From assembly GCA_902464175.1 (NCBI GenBank), contig CABQHZ010000044.1, positions 1-13,239 of the forward strand: a stretch of 13,239 nt of DNA, in the 5' to 3' direction. How positions within the stretch are numbered: position 1 is the stretch's first letter; every line of letters begins with the position of its first letter. The notes under the pieces were generated by a model that searched no databases, was not told where the DNA came from, and saw only the letters and a program-made list of their open reading frames with translations. The position numbers and the translations under genes are program-made. This DNA is from an uncultured Collinsella sp. (GTDB lineage: Bacteria > Actinomycetota > Coriobacteriia > Coriobacteriales > Coriobacteriaceae). Shown here piece by piece: positions 1-6,925 of this stretch.

Positions 1-789
1 GAGGAGATTTGGGCGGGCGTTGTCGACGATCTCGGCGATTGAGGTGGCGACGGCGCCTTCGGGGTCACGGTCCATCACGATGGTGTCGACATCGGTCAGT
101 TCGGCGAAGCGGTACATGCCGCGTCCGTTGACCTTGCTCGCGTCCATGAGGGCGACACTTTGACGGGCGGCGGAGATCATGGCTGTTTTGGTCTCGGCCA
201 TCTGCGGAAAGTCGGTCGTAAAGCCGCAGCCGGGAACAAAAGCGCCGGGGCACATGACGGCAAGGTCGGCATGGACCATTTGGAGCGCCTGCATGGTGAG
301 CGGTCCGTACAGATAGCGATGACCTTTGCGCAGTGCCCCGCCCAGCATGACGACATCGACCGAGGGCATGCTCTCGTCGATATAATCGGCGATGGTGATG
401 TCGGCCGTGATGACGGTGATGCCGTCGCGCTGGTCGAGCAGGCGGACAAATTCGAGCGCGGTGGTGCCCGAGTCGACAAGCAAGGTGTCACCGTCGCTGA
501 CGAGTTCGATGGCGCTTTGCGCGATGGCCTGCTTGGCGGCGACATTGACGTTGATACGGCGATCCTGGGTGGATACGGTCAGTCGCTTCTGGAGCGACAC
601 AGCGCCACCATGCGTGCGGCGCAGCTTGCCGGACTCGGCGAGCGCGTCTAGGTCGGCGCGGGCGGTAACGGAGGACACGCCAAAAGTCTGGGCGATTTCT
701 GCCACTTGCACTGAGGCGTTATGTTCGAGCATTTCCATAATGGCGGCGCGACGCTCATCGGCGAAAGCTCGGGTTGTTGCATGGGCCAT
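1..789 (-). CDS. DeoR/GlpR-family transcriptional repressor, 3' end cut by window edge
   Basis: The minus strand is open for 263 codons from an ATG at 789, preceded by GGAG with 5-nt spacing, to the window edge. Residues about 10-65 form a DeoR-type winged helix-turn-helix, with DERRAAIMEMLE, EIAQTFGVSSVTARADL and the family hallmark LRRTHGGA. Residues about 85-245 form the sugar-phosphate-sensing DeoRC domain, with DSGTTALEF, a VMLGGALRKG-type segment, GFTTDF and LMDASKV. Family proteins are about 250-260 residues, so only the last few residues can be missing. DeoR proteins usually repress sugar or polyol catabolism genes and are released by a phosphorylated sugar. The divergent aldolase gene is the obvious candidate target, so the effector may be a hexose or tagatose phosphate; this part is inference. 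Confidence 0.9.
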   Translation of the reverse strand, partial: MAHATTRAFADERRAAIMEMLEHNASVQVAEIAQTFGVSSVTARADLDALAESGKLRRTHGGAVSLQKRLTVSTQDRRINVNVAAKQAIAQSAIELVSDGDTLLVDSGTTALEFVRLLDQRDGITVITADITIADYIDESMPSVDVVMLGGALRKGHRYLYGPLTMQALQMVHADLAVMCPGAFVPGCGFTTDFPQMAETKTAMISAARQSVALMDASKVNGRGMYRFAELTDVDTIVMDRDPEGAVATSIAEIVDNARPNLL

Positions 790-1124
790 ATCCGCTCCAT
801 CATCGTCTGAAATTTGCAGGAATTGTGTTGAGTCTATTTTCGTTCATTTTCTTTTTAAGTAAGAAAACGCCTTTCGATTACTTACTTTTTCTATAAAAGA
901 AAGATGATCAAAGCTCAAAACTCAATTTCGAACACGCACGCTCGGGTTCGACCCCTTCCGTTTACTTTTCAAAAACGACTGTATTGACCTGCATGGGCTC
1001 AATATCTCACACGTGCAAAGCCGCTGAATTTCATACAATGAGCGCAGCAAAACGCAAGGTAAAACGCCTTGTGAACAACTACGCCCGATGTCCAGATGCG
1101 GGCGAGGGAGAGGAGCAAACGCTC
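790..1124. promoter_or_regulatory. Divergent deoR/aldolase control region with operator-like repeats
   Basis: This 335-bp gap holds no convincing gene. Two near-identical decamers, ATTTTCGTTC (836-845) and ATTTTCTTTT (846-855), lie in tandem one helical turn apart, just upstream of deoR. They are followed by a perfect inverted repeat, AAGTAAG (857-863) and CTTACTT (881-887). Several DeoR-family repressors bind short TTTC-rich direct repeats, so these are candidate operators. A TACAAT hexamer at 1034-1039 could be the -10 box of the aldolase promoter, but I see no good -35 for it. The aldolase ribosome binding site is GGGAGAGGAG at 1106-1115. Confidence 0.4.
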
Positions 1125-1982
1125 ATGGCACTTGTTACCACCGAAAAGATGCTCAAGGACGCTCAGGCCGGCCACTACGCTGTTGGCGCTTTCAACGTCG
1201 AGAACCTCGAGTTTGTTATGGCCGTTCTGGCCGCTGCCGAGGAGACCAAGTCCCCCGTCATCATGCAGACCACCCCGGGCACCATCAAGACCGCTGGTCT
1301 GGACTACTTCTACGGCATGGTCAAGGCTGCCGCCGAGCGCGCTTCCGTGCCCGTTGCCCTGCACCTCGATCACGGCGATGGCTATGACCGCTGCATGCAG
1401 GCTTTCCGCACGGGCTACACCTCCGTCATGATTGACGGTTCGCACGAGTCCTTCGAGGACAACATCGCTCTGACCAAGTCCGTCGCCGATGCTGGCCGCG
1501 CCATGGGCGTGCCCGTCGAGGCCGAGCTCGGCAAGGTTGGCGGCAAGGAGGACGACGGCCCCGCGGTTGAGGGCGAGAGCCCCTACACCGATCCGGCCGA
1601 GGCCAAGGAGTTCGTCGAGCGCACCGGCTGCACCTCCCTCGCAATTGGCGTTGGCACCAGCCACGGCGTGTACACGAGCGATCCGCACATCGAGCAGTCC
1701 GTGGTCAAGGCCATCCGCGACGCCGTCGACGTGCCGCTGGTCCTGCACGGCACCTCCGGTGTGCCCGATGAGCAGGTTGCCGAGGCTGTGAAGAACGGCA
1801 TCTGCAAGGTTAACTACGCCACCGAGCTGCGTCAGGCCTACACCAAGGGCTTCATGGCCTACATGGCCGAGAACCCCGCCTGCTTCGACCCCAAGAAGCC
1901 GGCCAAGGAGGGCATGCGTGAGATCACCGAGCTGGTTAAGATCCGCATGACCAACCTCAACTCTGTGGGCAAGGCAGAGTAA
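1125..1982 (+). CDS. fba: Class II (Zn-dependent) fructose/tagatose-bisphosphate aldolase
   Basis: A 285-residue protein of the class IIB ketose-bisphosphate aldolase family (FbaA/GatY/KbaY). These enzymes cleave fructose-1,6- or tagatose-1,6-bisphosphate into DHAP and glyceraldehyde-3-phosphate in the cytoplasm. Visible signatures are ALHLDHGDGYD (catalytic Asp82, zinc ligand His83), EAELGKVGG (132-140), IGVGTSHGVY (His180) and LVLHGTSGV (His208). These positions match D82/H83/H180/H208 as I recall them for KbaY/GatY. The chosen ATG gives the usual family length and N-terminus and follows a strong ribosome binding site. The frame stays open upstream to 984, but that extension is unlike the family and lacks a ribosome binding site. 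Residues alone do not separate fructose from tagatose substrate. It is monocistronic, divergent from the DeoR gene and followed by a terminator. Confidence 0.93.
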   Translation: MALVTTEKMLKDAQAGHYAVGAFNVENLEFVMAVLAAAEETKSPVIMQTTPGTIKTAGLDYFYGMVKAAAERASVPVALHLDHGDGYDRCMQAFRTGYTSVMIDGSHESFEDNIALTKSVADAGRAMGVPVEAELGKVGGKEDDGPAVEGESPYTDPAEAKEFVERTGCTSLAIGVGTSHGVYTSDPHIEQSVVKAIRDAVDVPLVLHGTSGVPDEQVAEAVKNGICKVNYATELRQAYTKGFMAYMAENPACFDPKKPAKEGMREITELVKIRMTNLNSVGKAE

Positions 1983-2015
1983 TAGCAAGGGTACTCCGAC
2001 TCTATATAGATCCCG

Positions 2016-2140
2016 GGGAGGGATGAGGGCTTAGTTCCCCAATCGTCCTCGGGCATGCAAAAAGCCTCGCTGCGCACTTCGTGCGGCGAGGCTTTTTGCC
2101 CCCTGCGGAAAGATTGGGGAACTAAGCCCTCGTCCCTCCC
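2016..2140. repeat. 29-bp inverted repeat enclosing the aldolase terminator
   Basis: Arm 2016-2044 is the reverse complement of arm 2112-2140 with one mismatch out of 29. The core shared word is GGGCTTAGTTCCCCAATC. The arms are separated by 67 bp that contain the separate terminator hairpin at 2057-2099. Together they could fold into one long stem topped by the terminator stem. It could be a small non-coding mobile element or a reinforced bidirectional terminator. I see no clear target-site duplication. Confidence 0.8.
2057..2099 (+). terminator. Rho-independent terminator of the aldolase gene
   Basis: A perfect 14-bp stem, GCAAAAAGCCTCGC (2057-2070) and its complement (2086-2099), with a 15-nt loop that has its own small GCAC/GTGC stem. 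The A- and T-runs in the stem let it work in both directions. It lies 75 bp after the aldolase stop codon. Confidence 0.88.
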
Positions 2141-2222
2141 AGGTTGACCTACTCGAGGTCGCCGCCCTTGTGGCGTTATGGCTGGAAGGGTGGGGCGCGA
2201 GGGGCGCTTTGTTGATGAGGGG

Positions 2223-2432
2223 CTAGTATGCCCGGGCTTGGTTGGGGAAGGTTTTGTCTAGGGATGCTTGGAGCTTTTCGAAGGATGCTCGTAAGTTGAG
2301 GCTCTGATCGGCTGAGCGCTTGGTTTTTGTGGTGGGGGAGTCGAGGAGGCCGTTTCTCTGTGTCGGGGGGAAGGAGAAAAGGTCTGCATGTTTTAGGGAT
2401 GGCTGCTGTGTTGCGTCATTGGAAGAATGCAT
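2223..2432 (-). CDS. Short hypothetical ORF (69 residues), doubtful
   Basis: I do not recognise this ORF. It starts at an ATG preceded by AGGAGG with 10-nt spacing and encodes 69 mostly polar residues with no membrane segment. The middle (SPPTQRNG-like, rich in P, T and K) looks disordered, and the last third (LRASFEKLQASLDKTF) could form one amphipathic helix. The start lies 2 nt after the stop of an open frame at 2435-2629, an arrangement typical of translational coupling. Base use is less GC-biased at third positions than in the flanking genes. It may be a real small second gene of an operon, or part of a decayed locus. Confidence 0.3.
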   Translation of the reverse strand: MHSSNDATQQPSLKHADLFSFPPTQRNGLLDSPTTKTKRSADQSLNLRASFEKLQASLDKTFPNQARAY

Positions 2433-2434
2433 GC

Positions 2435-2629
2435 TTATGCGGCCTCCTCGATGTCCACCAAAAGGTTGCGCACGGGGTGTGCTGCTAGGTCCCGTGCGTT
2501 GGCAGTATTATGCCGCGGCTGCCGCAAAGAAGCGCTAAAGAAAGGCTTAACCTGGTTTGGTGTTACGATGAAACTGCAGGTCAGAGGTATTGAGTAACAC
2601 TCTTGAAAGGTTTTGGGCTTAAGGGCTTT
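2435..2629 (-). pseudogene. Possible 5'-truncated remnant of a gene preceding the 69-residue ORF
   Basis: This frame is open for 64 codons between TAG (2632-2630) and TAA (2437-2435), but has no ATG and no plausible start with a ribosome binding site. Its last part, ARDLAAHPVRNLLVDIEEAA, reads like the natural C-terminus of a protein. The codons for its EEA also supply the AGGAGG ribosome binding site of the next ORF, which starts 2 nt after the stop. I read this as the possible tail of a gene whose front was lost. The family is not recognisable. The stretch 2141-2222 holds only two small hairpins (for example GACCT/AGGTC at 2146-2160) and no gene. Confidence 0.25.
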
Positions 2630-2685
2630 CTAAGGTTTGTGACGTGGATGTGGCGCGGACGTACGGAGCGTGTGAATGCGCGCTG

Positions 2686-3675
2686 TTAGCGCTGCAGCTC
2701 TGCGGCGCGCACCTGCTCGATGACCTTTTCCATCGTGGCGTCGATGCGGTCTTTTTTGAGCTCGCATTCCCAGATGGTTATGGGTGTCCAGCCCATTTGA
2801 GTGAGTGCTGCCACGGCAGCGCGGTCGCGCTCGACGTTGCGACGGAACTTTGCCTCCCAAAACTCAACGTTGCGCTTGGGCTGGCTAGGGTTGCACTTGG
2901 GGCAGCGGTGCCAAAAGCAGCCGTTGACGAAGATGGCGATCTTGCGCCCGGGAAAGGCGATGTCGGGCTTGCCGGGAACCTTCCATTCCAAGCGATAGCC
3001 CGTAAGGCCCGCTGCCCGCAGGCGCTGGCGAACGAGCAGCTCGGGCTTGGTGTTGGCGCGCTTGTTGCCCTTCATGGACTTTTTGATGGCGGCACGACGG
3101 CGTACGAGCTCACGCTCGTCGGCGGAAAGGTCCGAGGTATCGATGCCGTCGAGCAGGCCGGGCTTGGGACGCTTCTTGCTGCGGCGCTTAGGTGCGCGCT
3201 TGGGCTTGGTGGAGGGCTCGTCGGTCGCGGTGGCGTCGGCGTAGTTGGCAGTGCCGTTGGCCTCAAGCCGATCTTCCCTCAACTCAATCAGAGCATCGAT
3301 AAGCCCTTTGTCGGCGGGCATCCACTCAACGGTGGCAAGCGAGGTGCGCGGAATCCAGCGAATATCGAGCTGACGGTCATGCTTTTGCGGCTCATCAGAA
3401 TCGGTTGCCAGCGAGCAGTAGTAGCACTCCATGGAGAGATGGAAATCGGGGTAGTCGTACTCAACGGTGTAGAAGTCACGCAGGTTGGTGACCTTCACCT
3501 GCAGCTCTTCCATGAGCTCGCGGCGCACGGCGTCCTCGGGCGTCTCGCCGCGCAAGAGCTTGCCGCCTGGGAACTCCCAAAGTCCCTGCATGTCGCCATA
3601 GCCGCGCTGCACGGCAAGCAGCTCGTCAGATCCTTCCTTGCGAATGATCCCAGCGGCAACATGAACAGTCTTCAA
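2686..3675 (-). CDS. Fused Nudix (MutT-like) hydrolase and Vsr-type mismatch endonuclease
   Basis: A 329-residue two-domain protein. Residues 1-130 are a MutT-like Nudix hydrolase. It opens KTVHVAAGIIRK, and its Nudix box from G38 to V60 fits GX5EX7REUXEE, with Gln59 where Gly is usual. Residues 131-195 are a basic linker (KPKRAPKRRSKKRPKP at 157-172). Residues 196-325 are a Vsr-like endonuclease: NTKPELLVRQRL, KPDIAFP (Asp238), VNGCFWH (Cys253, His256), NVERDR (Asp284) and WEC (Cys304). Spacings from Asp238 match E. coli Vsr D51, C66, H69, D97 and C117 as I recall them. Start is a TTG at 3675 after GAGAGGA. MutT removes 8-oxo-dGTP; Vsr nicks T:G mismatches left by 5-methylcytosine deamination. 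No cytosine methyltransferase is in the window. Confidence 0.9.
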   Translation of the reverse strand: MKTVHVAAGIIRKEGSDELLAVQRGYGDMQGLWEFPGGKLLRGETPEDAVRRELMEELQVKVTNLRDFYTVEYDYPDFHLSMECYYCSLATDSDEPQKHDRQLDIRWIPRTSLATVEWMPADKGLIDALIELREDRLEANGTANYADATATDEPSTKPKRAPKRRSKKRPKPGLLDGIDTSDLSADERELVRRRAAIKKSMKGNKRANTKPELLVRQRLRAAGLTGYRLEWKVPGKPDIAFPGRKIAIFVNGCFWHRCPKCNPSQPKRNVEFWEAKFRRNVERDRAAVAALTQMGWTPITIWECELKKDRIDATMEKVIEQVRAAELQR

Positions 3676-3722
3676 CAGGAGTCCTCTCTCAACATCAACA
3701 AGTGACAGGCTAGCTACCCGTA

Positions 3723-3740
3723 CCTTACACAACGGTAAGG
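3723..3740. promoter_or_regulatory. Dyad CCTTAC-N6-GTAAGG between mutT-vsr and the ABC operon
   Basis: A perfect 6-bp dyad, CCTTAC (3723-3728) and GTAAGG (3735-3740), in the 148-bp divergent region. On the minus strand it overlaps a TTGCCT -35-like hexamer (3742-3737). Dyads of this shape, lying in a long -35/-10 spacer, are typical of MerR-family operators. The -10 downstream (GGTAGC with 19-bp spacing) is weak, so the call is tentative. Confidence 0.35.
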
Positions 3741-3775
3741 CAAGCGTAAGCCATATCGATGGTAGCCGACTCGGC

Positions 3776-3813
3776 TTCTTGCGACTATAGATGCCGTAGA
3801 CTAATCGCAAGAA
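3776..3813. promoter_or_regulatory. 9-bp inverted repeat overlapping the ATPase gene ribosome binding site
   Basis: TTCTTGCGA (3776-3784) and TCGCAAGAA (3805-3813) are perfect complements separated by 20 nt. The right arm runs into the ribosome binding site GAAAGGA (3811-3817) of the gene at 3824. The same left arm supplies a TTGCGA -35-like hexamer. It could be a repressor operator, or an RNA hairpin that hides the ribosome binding site. Confidence 0.45.
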
Positions 3814-3823
3814 AGGACTCGGT

Positions 3824-4609
3824 ATGCAAACCACGCACATGGCGACCCCGGTACTGGAGGTCGCGCATCTCGAAAAGGTATATGGAGCGCTGGGCAACGT
3901 GACCCGTGCGCTCAACGACGTCAGCTTTACCGTCAACCGCGGCGAATTCGTTGGCATCATGGGCGCCTCGGGCTCGGGCAAGTCGACGTTGCTCAACTGC
4001 GTGTCGACCATCGATAGCGCCACGAGCGGCACCATCCGCATCAACGGCCAGGACGTGACGCGCATGAAGCAGGCCAAGCTTTCGCAGTTCCGCCGCGAGG
4101 AGCTCGGCTTTATCTTCCAGGATTCCAACCTGCTCGATACGCTCACGGCACGCGAGAACATCGCCCTGCCGCTCACCATCGCCCGCACAAACTCGGCAGA
4201 GATCTCGACCCGCGTGCAGGATGTGGCCGCGCGTCTGTCTATTAGCCAGGTGCTCGACAAGTACCCCTACCAGATGTCCGGCGGCCAGCAGCAGCGCGTC
4301 GCCGCCTGCCGCGCGCTCGTCACCGACCCCACCATGATCATGGCCGACGAGCCCACCGGCGCCCTCGACTCCAAAAGCGCCCGTCTGCTGCTCGAGAGCC
4401 TAGAGGCCCTCAACCGCCGCCTGCGCGCCACCGTGCTCATGGTTACGCACGACAGTTTTGCCGCCAGCTACACGAGCCGTGTGCTGTTTATTCGCGACGG
4501 CAAGATCTTCACCGAGCTGCGCCGCGGCGACACCGACCGCAGAGAGTTCTTCGACCGCATTATGGAGGTCGTTGCCATGATGGGCGGTGAGGGCTCCGAT
4601 GCTCTGTAA
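3824..4609 (+). CDS. BceA-type ABC transporter ATPase
   Basis: A 261-residue ATP-binding subunit of the MacB/LolD/BceA group. Walker A is GASGSGKS (47-54), the Q-loop Gln is at 99, the signature MSGGQ is at 151-155, Walker B ends DE at 175-176 and the switch His is at 209, so the enzyme looks fully active. The tail FFDRIMEVVAMMGG is like that of BceA-type ATPases that pair with large FtsX-type permeases. The ATG follows GAAAGGA with 6-nt spacing; a second in-frame ATG at 3839 has no ribosome binding site. The gene overlaps the permease gene by 11 bp, so both are made from one transcript. BceAB-type systems act on cell-wall-active peptides such as bacitracin or lantibiotics. The exact substrate here is unknown. 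Confidence 0.9.
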   Translation: MQTTHMATPVLEVAHLEKVYGALGNVTRALNDVSFTVNRGEFVGIMGASGSGKSTLLNCVSTIDSATSGTIRINGQDVTRMKQAKLSQFRREELGFIFQDSNLLDTLTARENIALPLTIARTNSAEISTRVQDVAARLSISQVLDKYPYQMSGGQQQRVAACRALVTDPTMIMADEPTGALDSKSARLLLESLEALNRRLRATVLMVTHDSFAASYTSRVLFIRDGKIFTELRRGDTDRREFFDRIMEVVAMMGGEGSDAL

Positions 4610-6836
4610 ACTCGCTTGGGGCAACGTCCGCCGCGCCGGGCGCGACTACCTCGTCTACCTTTTGACGCTCACCCTGGGCGTCACGGTCTTCTATGCCTTT
4701 AACACCATCTCGATGCAGGTCGACATCGCCGGAATCGATGAAGAGGGCTTGGCACAGGTTATGGGTAGCATGCTCGGCTACCTGACGTACTTTTTGGCCG
4801 GTGTCATGGCCTTTTTGATGGTGTACGCCAATAACTTCATCATGAAACGCCGCAAAAAGGAGTTTGGCCTGTACCAGGTGCTCGGCATGGGGCGCGGGCG
4901 CGTCGCCACGATCATGGCGCTCGAGACGGTGATCGTCTCGGTCGTGGCCTTTGTCGCCGGCATTGTGCTGGGTGTGGGACTCTCCCAGCTCATGACATTC
5001 TTTACGGCCTCGCTCTTTAAGACACAGATCGCCAATTTTCACTTCTTCTTCTCAGTGCATGCGTTCAACCTGACCCTTGCCTGCATGCTCGTGATGTTCG
5101 TACTCACGTTACTGCTGAACCTGCGCGCCGTTCGTCGCACTAAGCTCATCGAGCTTATGGGTGCCGAGCGTCGCAACGAGAGCATCAAGACACGCAACCC
5201 CTGGATCGCGATTGCCATCTTTGCCGTGGGCGTGGCGCTTGTGGGCGTGGCCTATTACCGTCTGCTACGTGATGGGCTCCCGCTAACCGCGACGGACAGC
5301 AAGCTGCAAGAGGCCATGAGTCAGTTCGGCATTACGACCGCTATGGTTACAGTGGGCACCTTTGCCCTGTTCTGGGGACTCTCGGGCATGCTTATCAAGC
5401 TGTTGCAGAGCCTGCGCAGCGTGTATTGGCGCGGCCTCAATATGTTTACCGTGCGTCAGCTTTCGGCCAAGGTCAATACGGTGTGCTTTTCGATGGGCGT
5501 CATCGCGATGATTCTGTTTTTGGCCATTACCTCGGTGACCTGCGGTATGTCGATTGCCAATGTGATGAACGAGAATCTGGAGCGCTATAACCCTGTTGAC
5601 GTGTCTCAGACGTATGTCTATTACACGCCCGAAACGCTCGACTACTACAAGGAGTATGTCAATCCGTCTGAGGCCGATCGCATGGTGCTGGCCGATGCAA
5701 CGGTCGATTTGTACGCTGCATGGCATGGCGATCGTAAAGATCCCGATAACGTTGCAGACGGTATTAAGGGCAAGTCGGCGGACAACAACGACGAGACCGG
5801 CAAGAAGGTCAATATCGCCGATGTTGCCGGTGAGCATGTGCAGATCGATTCGTATCTGAGTTACCCGCTTGGCGGCTCGGGCCCCTCGGTGGTGGCGGGT
5901 GAGATGTGCAAAGCCATGGGCGAAAAGCTTCCCAAGGCGCTCGAGGGAAGCAACGCCGATGCGATGGGTCTGTATGTGACGCCGGCGAGCCAGTACAACA
6001 AACTGCGCCAGATGATGGGCGAGGAGCCGGTGAGCATTGGCCGCGACCAGTATCTGCTCACGTGTGATATGGGCGGTGAGCTGGGCGACCTGTACACCAA
6101 GTATATGGCTGGCGGCCATGCCCTTACCTTGGGCGGGCATACGCTCAAGCCCGCAACCGATAAGTCGGACGAGGACACGGCGGCCATCGCCAACTCGGCG
6201 ATGGGCAGCAATCCCGGTACCGTGGTCGTAGCCGATGAGCTGCTGTCCCAGCTTAATCTGCAACCGTATTCCAGTAATCTGCTCGTTAATTACAAACAGG
6301 GTATGGATACGACCGAGGCAGACGAGAGCATTAAATACACCTTGCTCGATAATCTGCTCGTTGACGGCAAGGAGCCGGGGTCGTGGGGAGTCTTCATCAC
6401 GCGTTCCGAGATGTACACGCAAGCAGCGCAGATGAACGGCATGATTAGCTATCTGGCCATCTACATTGGCTTTGTACTGGTCGTTGCGTGCGCGGCAATC
6501 CTATCGATCCAGCGGCTCTCCAATGTGGCCGACGGCAGCCGCAGCTATCGTGTGCTGGCACAGATCGGCTGTGACGACCGCCAGATTCGCCATTCGGTGA
6601 TGGCGCAGCAAGCGGTATTCTTCCTGTTCCCGCTGGCAGTGGGCTTGGCGCACTCCTTTGTGGCGCTCAAGGTGATCATCGAGCTGGTGAGCGTATTCGG
6701 CGATATGAGCATTGCCGGCACCGTGGGCCTCACCTGCGCGATTTTCCTGGCGGCCTATGGTGGCTACTTCCTGGTAACGTACCTCATGAGCGCCGGCATG
6801 GTACAAGCTGCCATCGCCACCCGCTACAGCGAGTAA
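4599..6836 (+). CDS. BceB-type FtsX-family ABC permease with very large extracytoplasmic domain
   Basis: A 745-residue inner-membrane permease. It has about ten hydrophobic segments near 18-36, 58-78, 108-128, 158-178, 202-221, 247-268, 295-320, 618-640, 670-690 and 710-730, the BceB layout. Two FtsX-like units contain KEFGLYQVLGMGRGRV and RSYRVLAQIGCDDRQI. Between segments 7 and 8 lies an extracytoplasmic domain of nearly 300 residues (about 321-616), larger than the roughly 200 residues usual for BceB; in the family this domain sees the peptide or lipid-bound target. The ATG at 4599 is preferred over GTG at 4587 because TGAGGG lies 5 nt upstream of it. It is coupled to the ATPase gene and followed by a terminator. 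Neither side carries the usual BceRS-like sensor kinase and regulator genes. Confidence 0.9.
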   Translation: MLCKLAWGNVRRAGRDYLVYLLTLTLGVTVFYAFNTISMQVDIAGIDEEGLAQVMGSMLGYLTYFLAGVMAFLMVYANNFIMKRRKKEFGLYQVLGMGRGRVATIMALETVIVSVVAFVAGIVLGVGLSQLMTFFTASLFKTQIANFHFFFSVHAFNLTLACMLVMFVLTLLLNLRAVRRTKLIELMGAERRNESIKTRNPWIAIAIFAVGVALVGVAYYRLLRDGLPLTATDSKLQEAMSQFGITTAMVTVGTFALFWGLSGMLIKLLQSLRSVYWRGLNMFTVRQLSAKVNTVCFSMGVIAMILFLAITSVTCGMSIANVMNENLERYNPVDVSQTYVYYTPETLDYYKEYVNPSEADRMVLADATVDLYAAWHGDRKDPDNVADGIKGKSADNNDETGKKVNIADVAGEHVQIDSYLSYPLGGSGPSVVAGEMCKAMGEKLPKALEGSNADAMGLYVTPASQYNKLRQMMGEEPVSIGRDQYLLTCDMGGELGDLYTKYMAGGHALTLGGHTLKPATDKSDEDTAAIANSAMGSNPGTVVVADELLSQLNLQPYSSNLLVNYKQGMDTTEADESIKYTLLDNLLVDGKEPGSWGVFITRSEMYTQAAQMNGMISYLAIYIGFVLVVACAAILSIQRLSNVADGSRSYRVLAQIGCDDRQIRHSVMAQQAVFFLFPLAVGLAHSFVALKVIIELVSVFGDMSIAGTVGLTCAIFLAAYGGYFLVTYLMSAGMVQAAIATRYSE

Positions 6837-6872
6837 CAAGCGGGCAAAACCGTCGCAAAATCAGAGCGAATA

Positions 6873-6909
6873 ACCGCCGCGAAGGGAGTCCAGCTCCCTT
6901 CGCGGCGGT
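6873..6909 (+). terminator. Rho-independent terminator of the BceAB-type operon
   Basis: A perfect 16-bp GC-rich stem, ACCGCCGCGAAGGGAG (6873-6888) and its complement (6894-6909), with a 5-nt loop, followed by ATTTTGCG. It starts 36 bp after the permease stop codon. Confidence 0.9.
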
Positions 6910-6925
6910 ATTTTGCGTATCTAGA

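Noticed and set aside
984..1124. Upstream start for the aldolase (TTG at 984)
   Set aside because: The added 47 residues are not family-like and lack a ribosome binding site, while the ATG at 1125 has GGGAGAGGAG and gives family-matching residue numbering.
999..1988. 329-residue minus-strand open frame opposite the aldolase gene
   Set aside because: It is a low-complexity Gly/Leu/His-rich shadow caused by the GC-rich codon use of the aldolase gene.
2533..2636. Possible structured RNA (GTGTTAC/GTAACAC at 2560-2566 and 2594-2600, with weak outer pairing)
   Set aside because: The stem is only 7 bp with a 27-nt loop and the outer pairing is imperfect, too weak to call an RNA gene.
2644..3705. 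353-residue plus-strand open frame
   Set aside because: It is the antisense shadow of the Nudix-Vsr gene; it has no ribosome binding site and no recognisable domain.
3676..4260. An N-terminal extension of the Nudix-Vsr frame, open up to 4260
   Set aside because: It runs antisense through the intergenic region and the BceA-type ATPase gene, has no domain, and the Nudix domain starts naturally at the TTG at 3675 with a good ribosome binding site.
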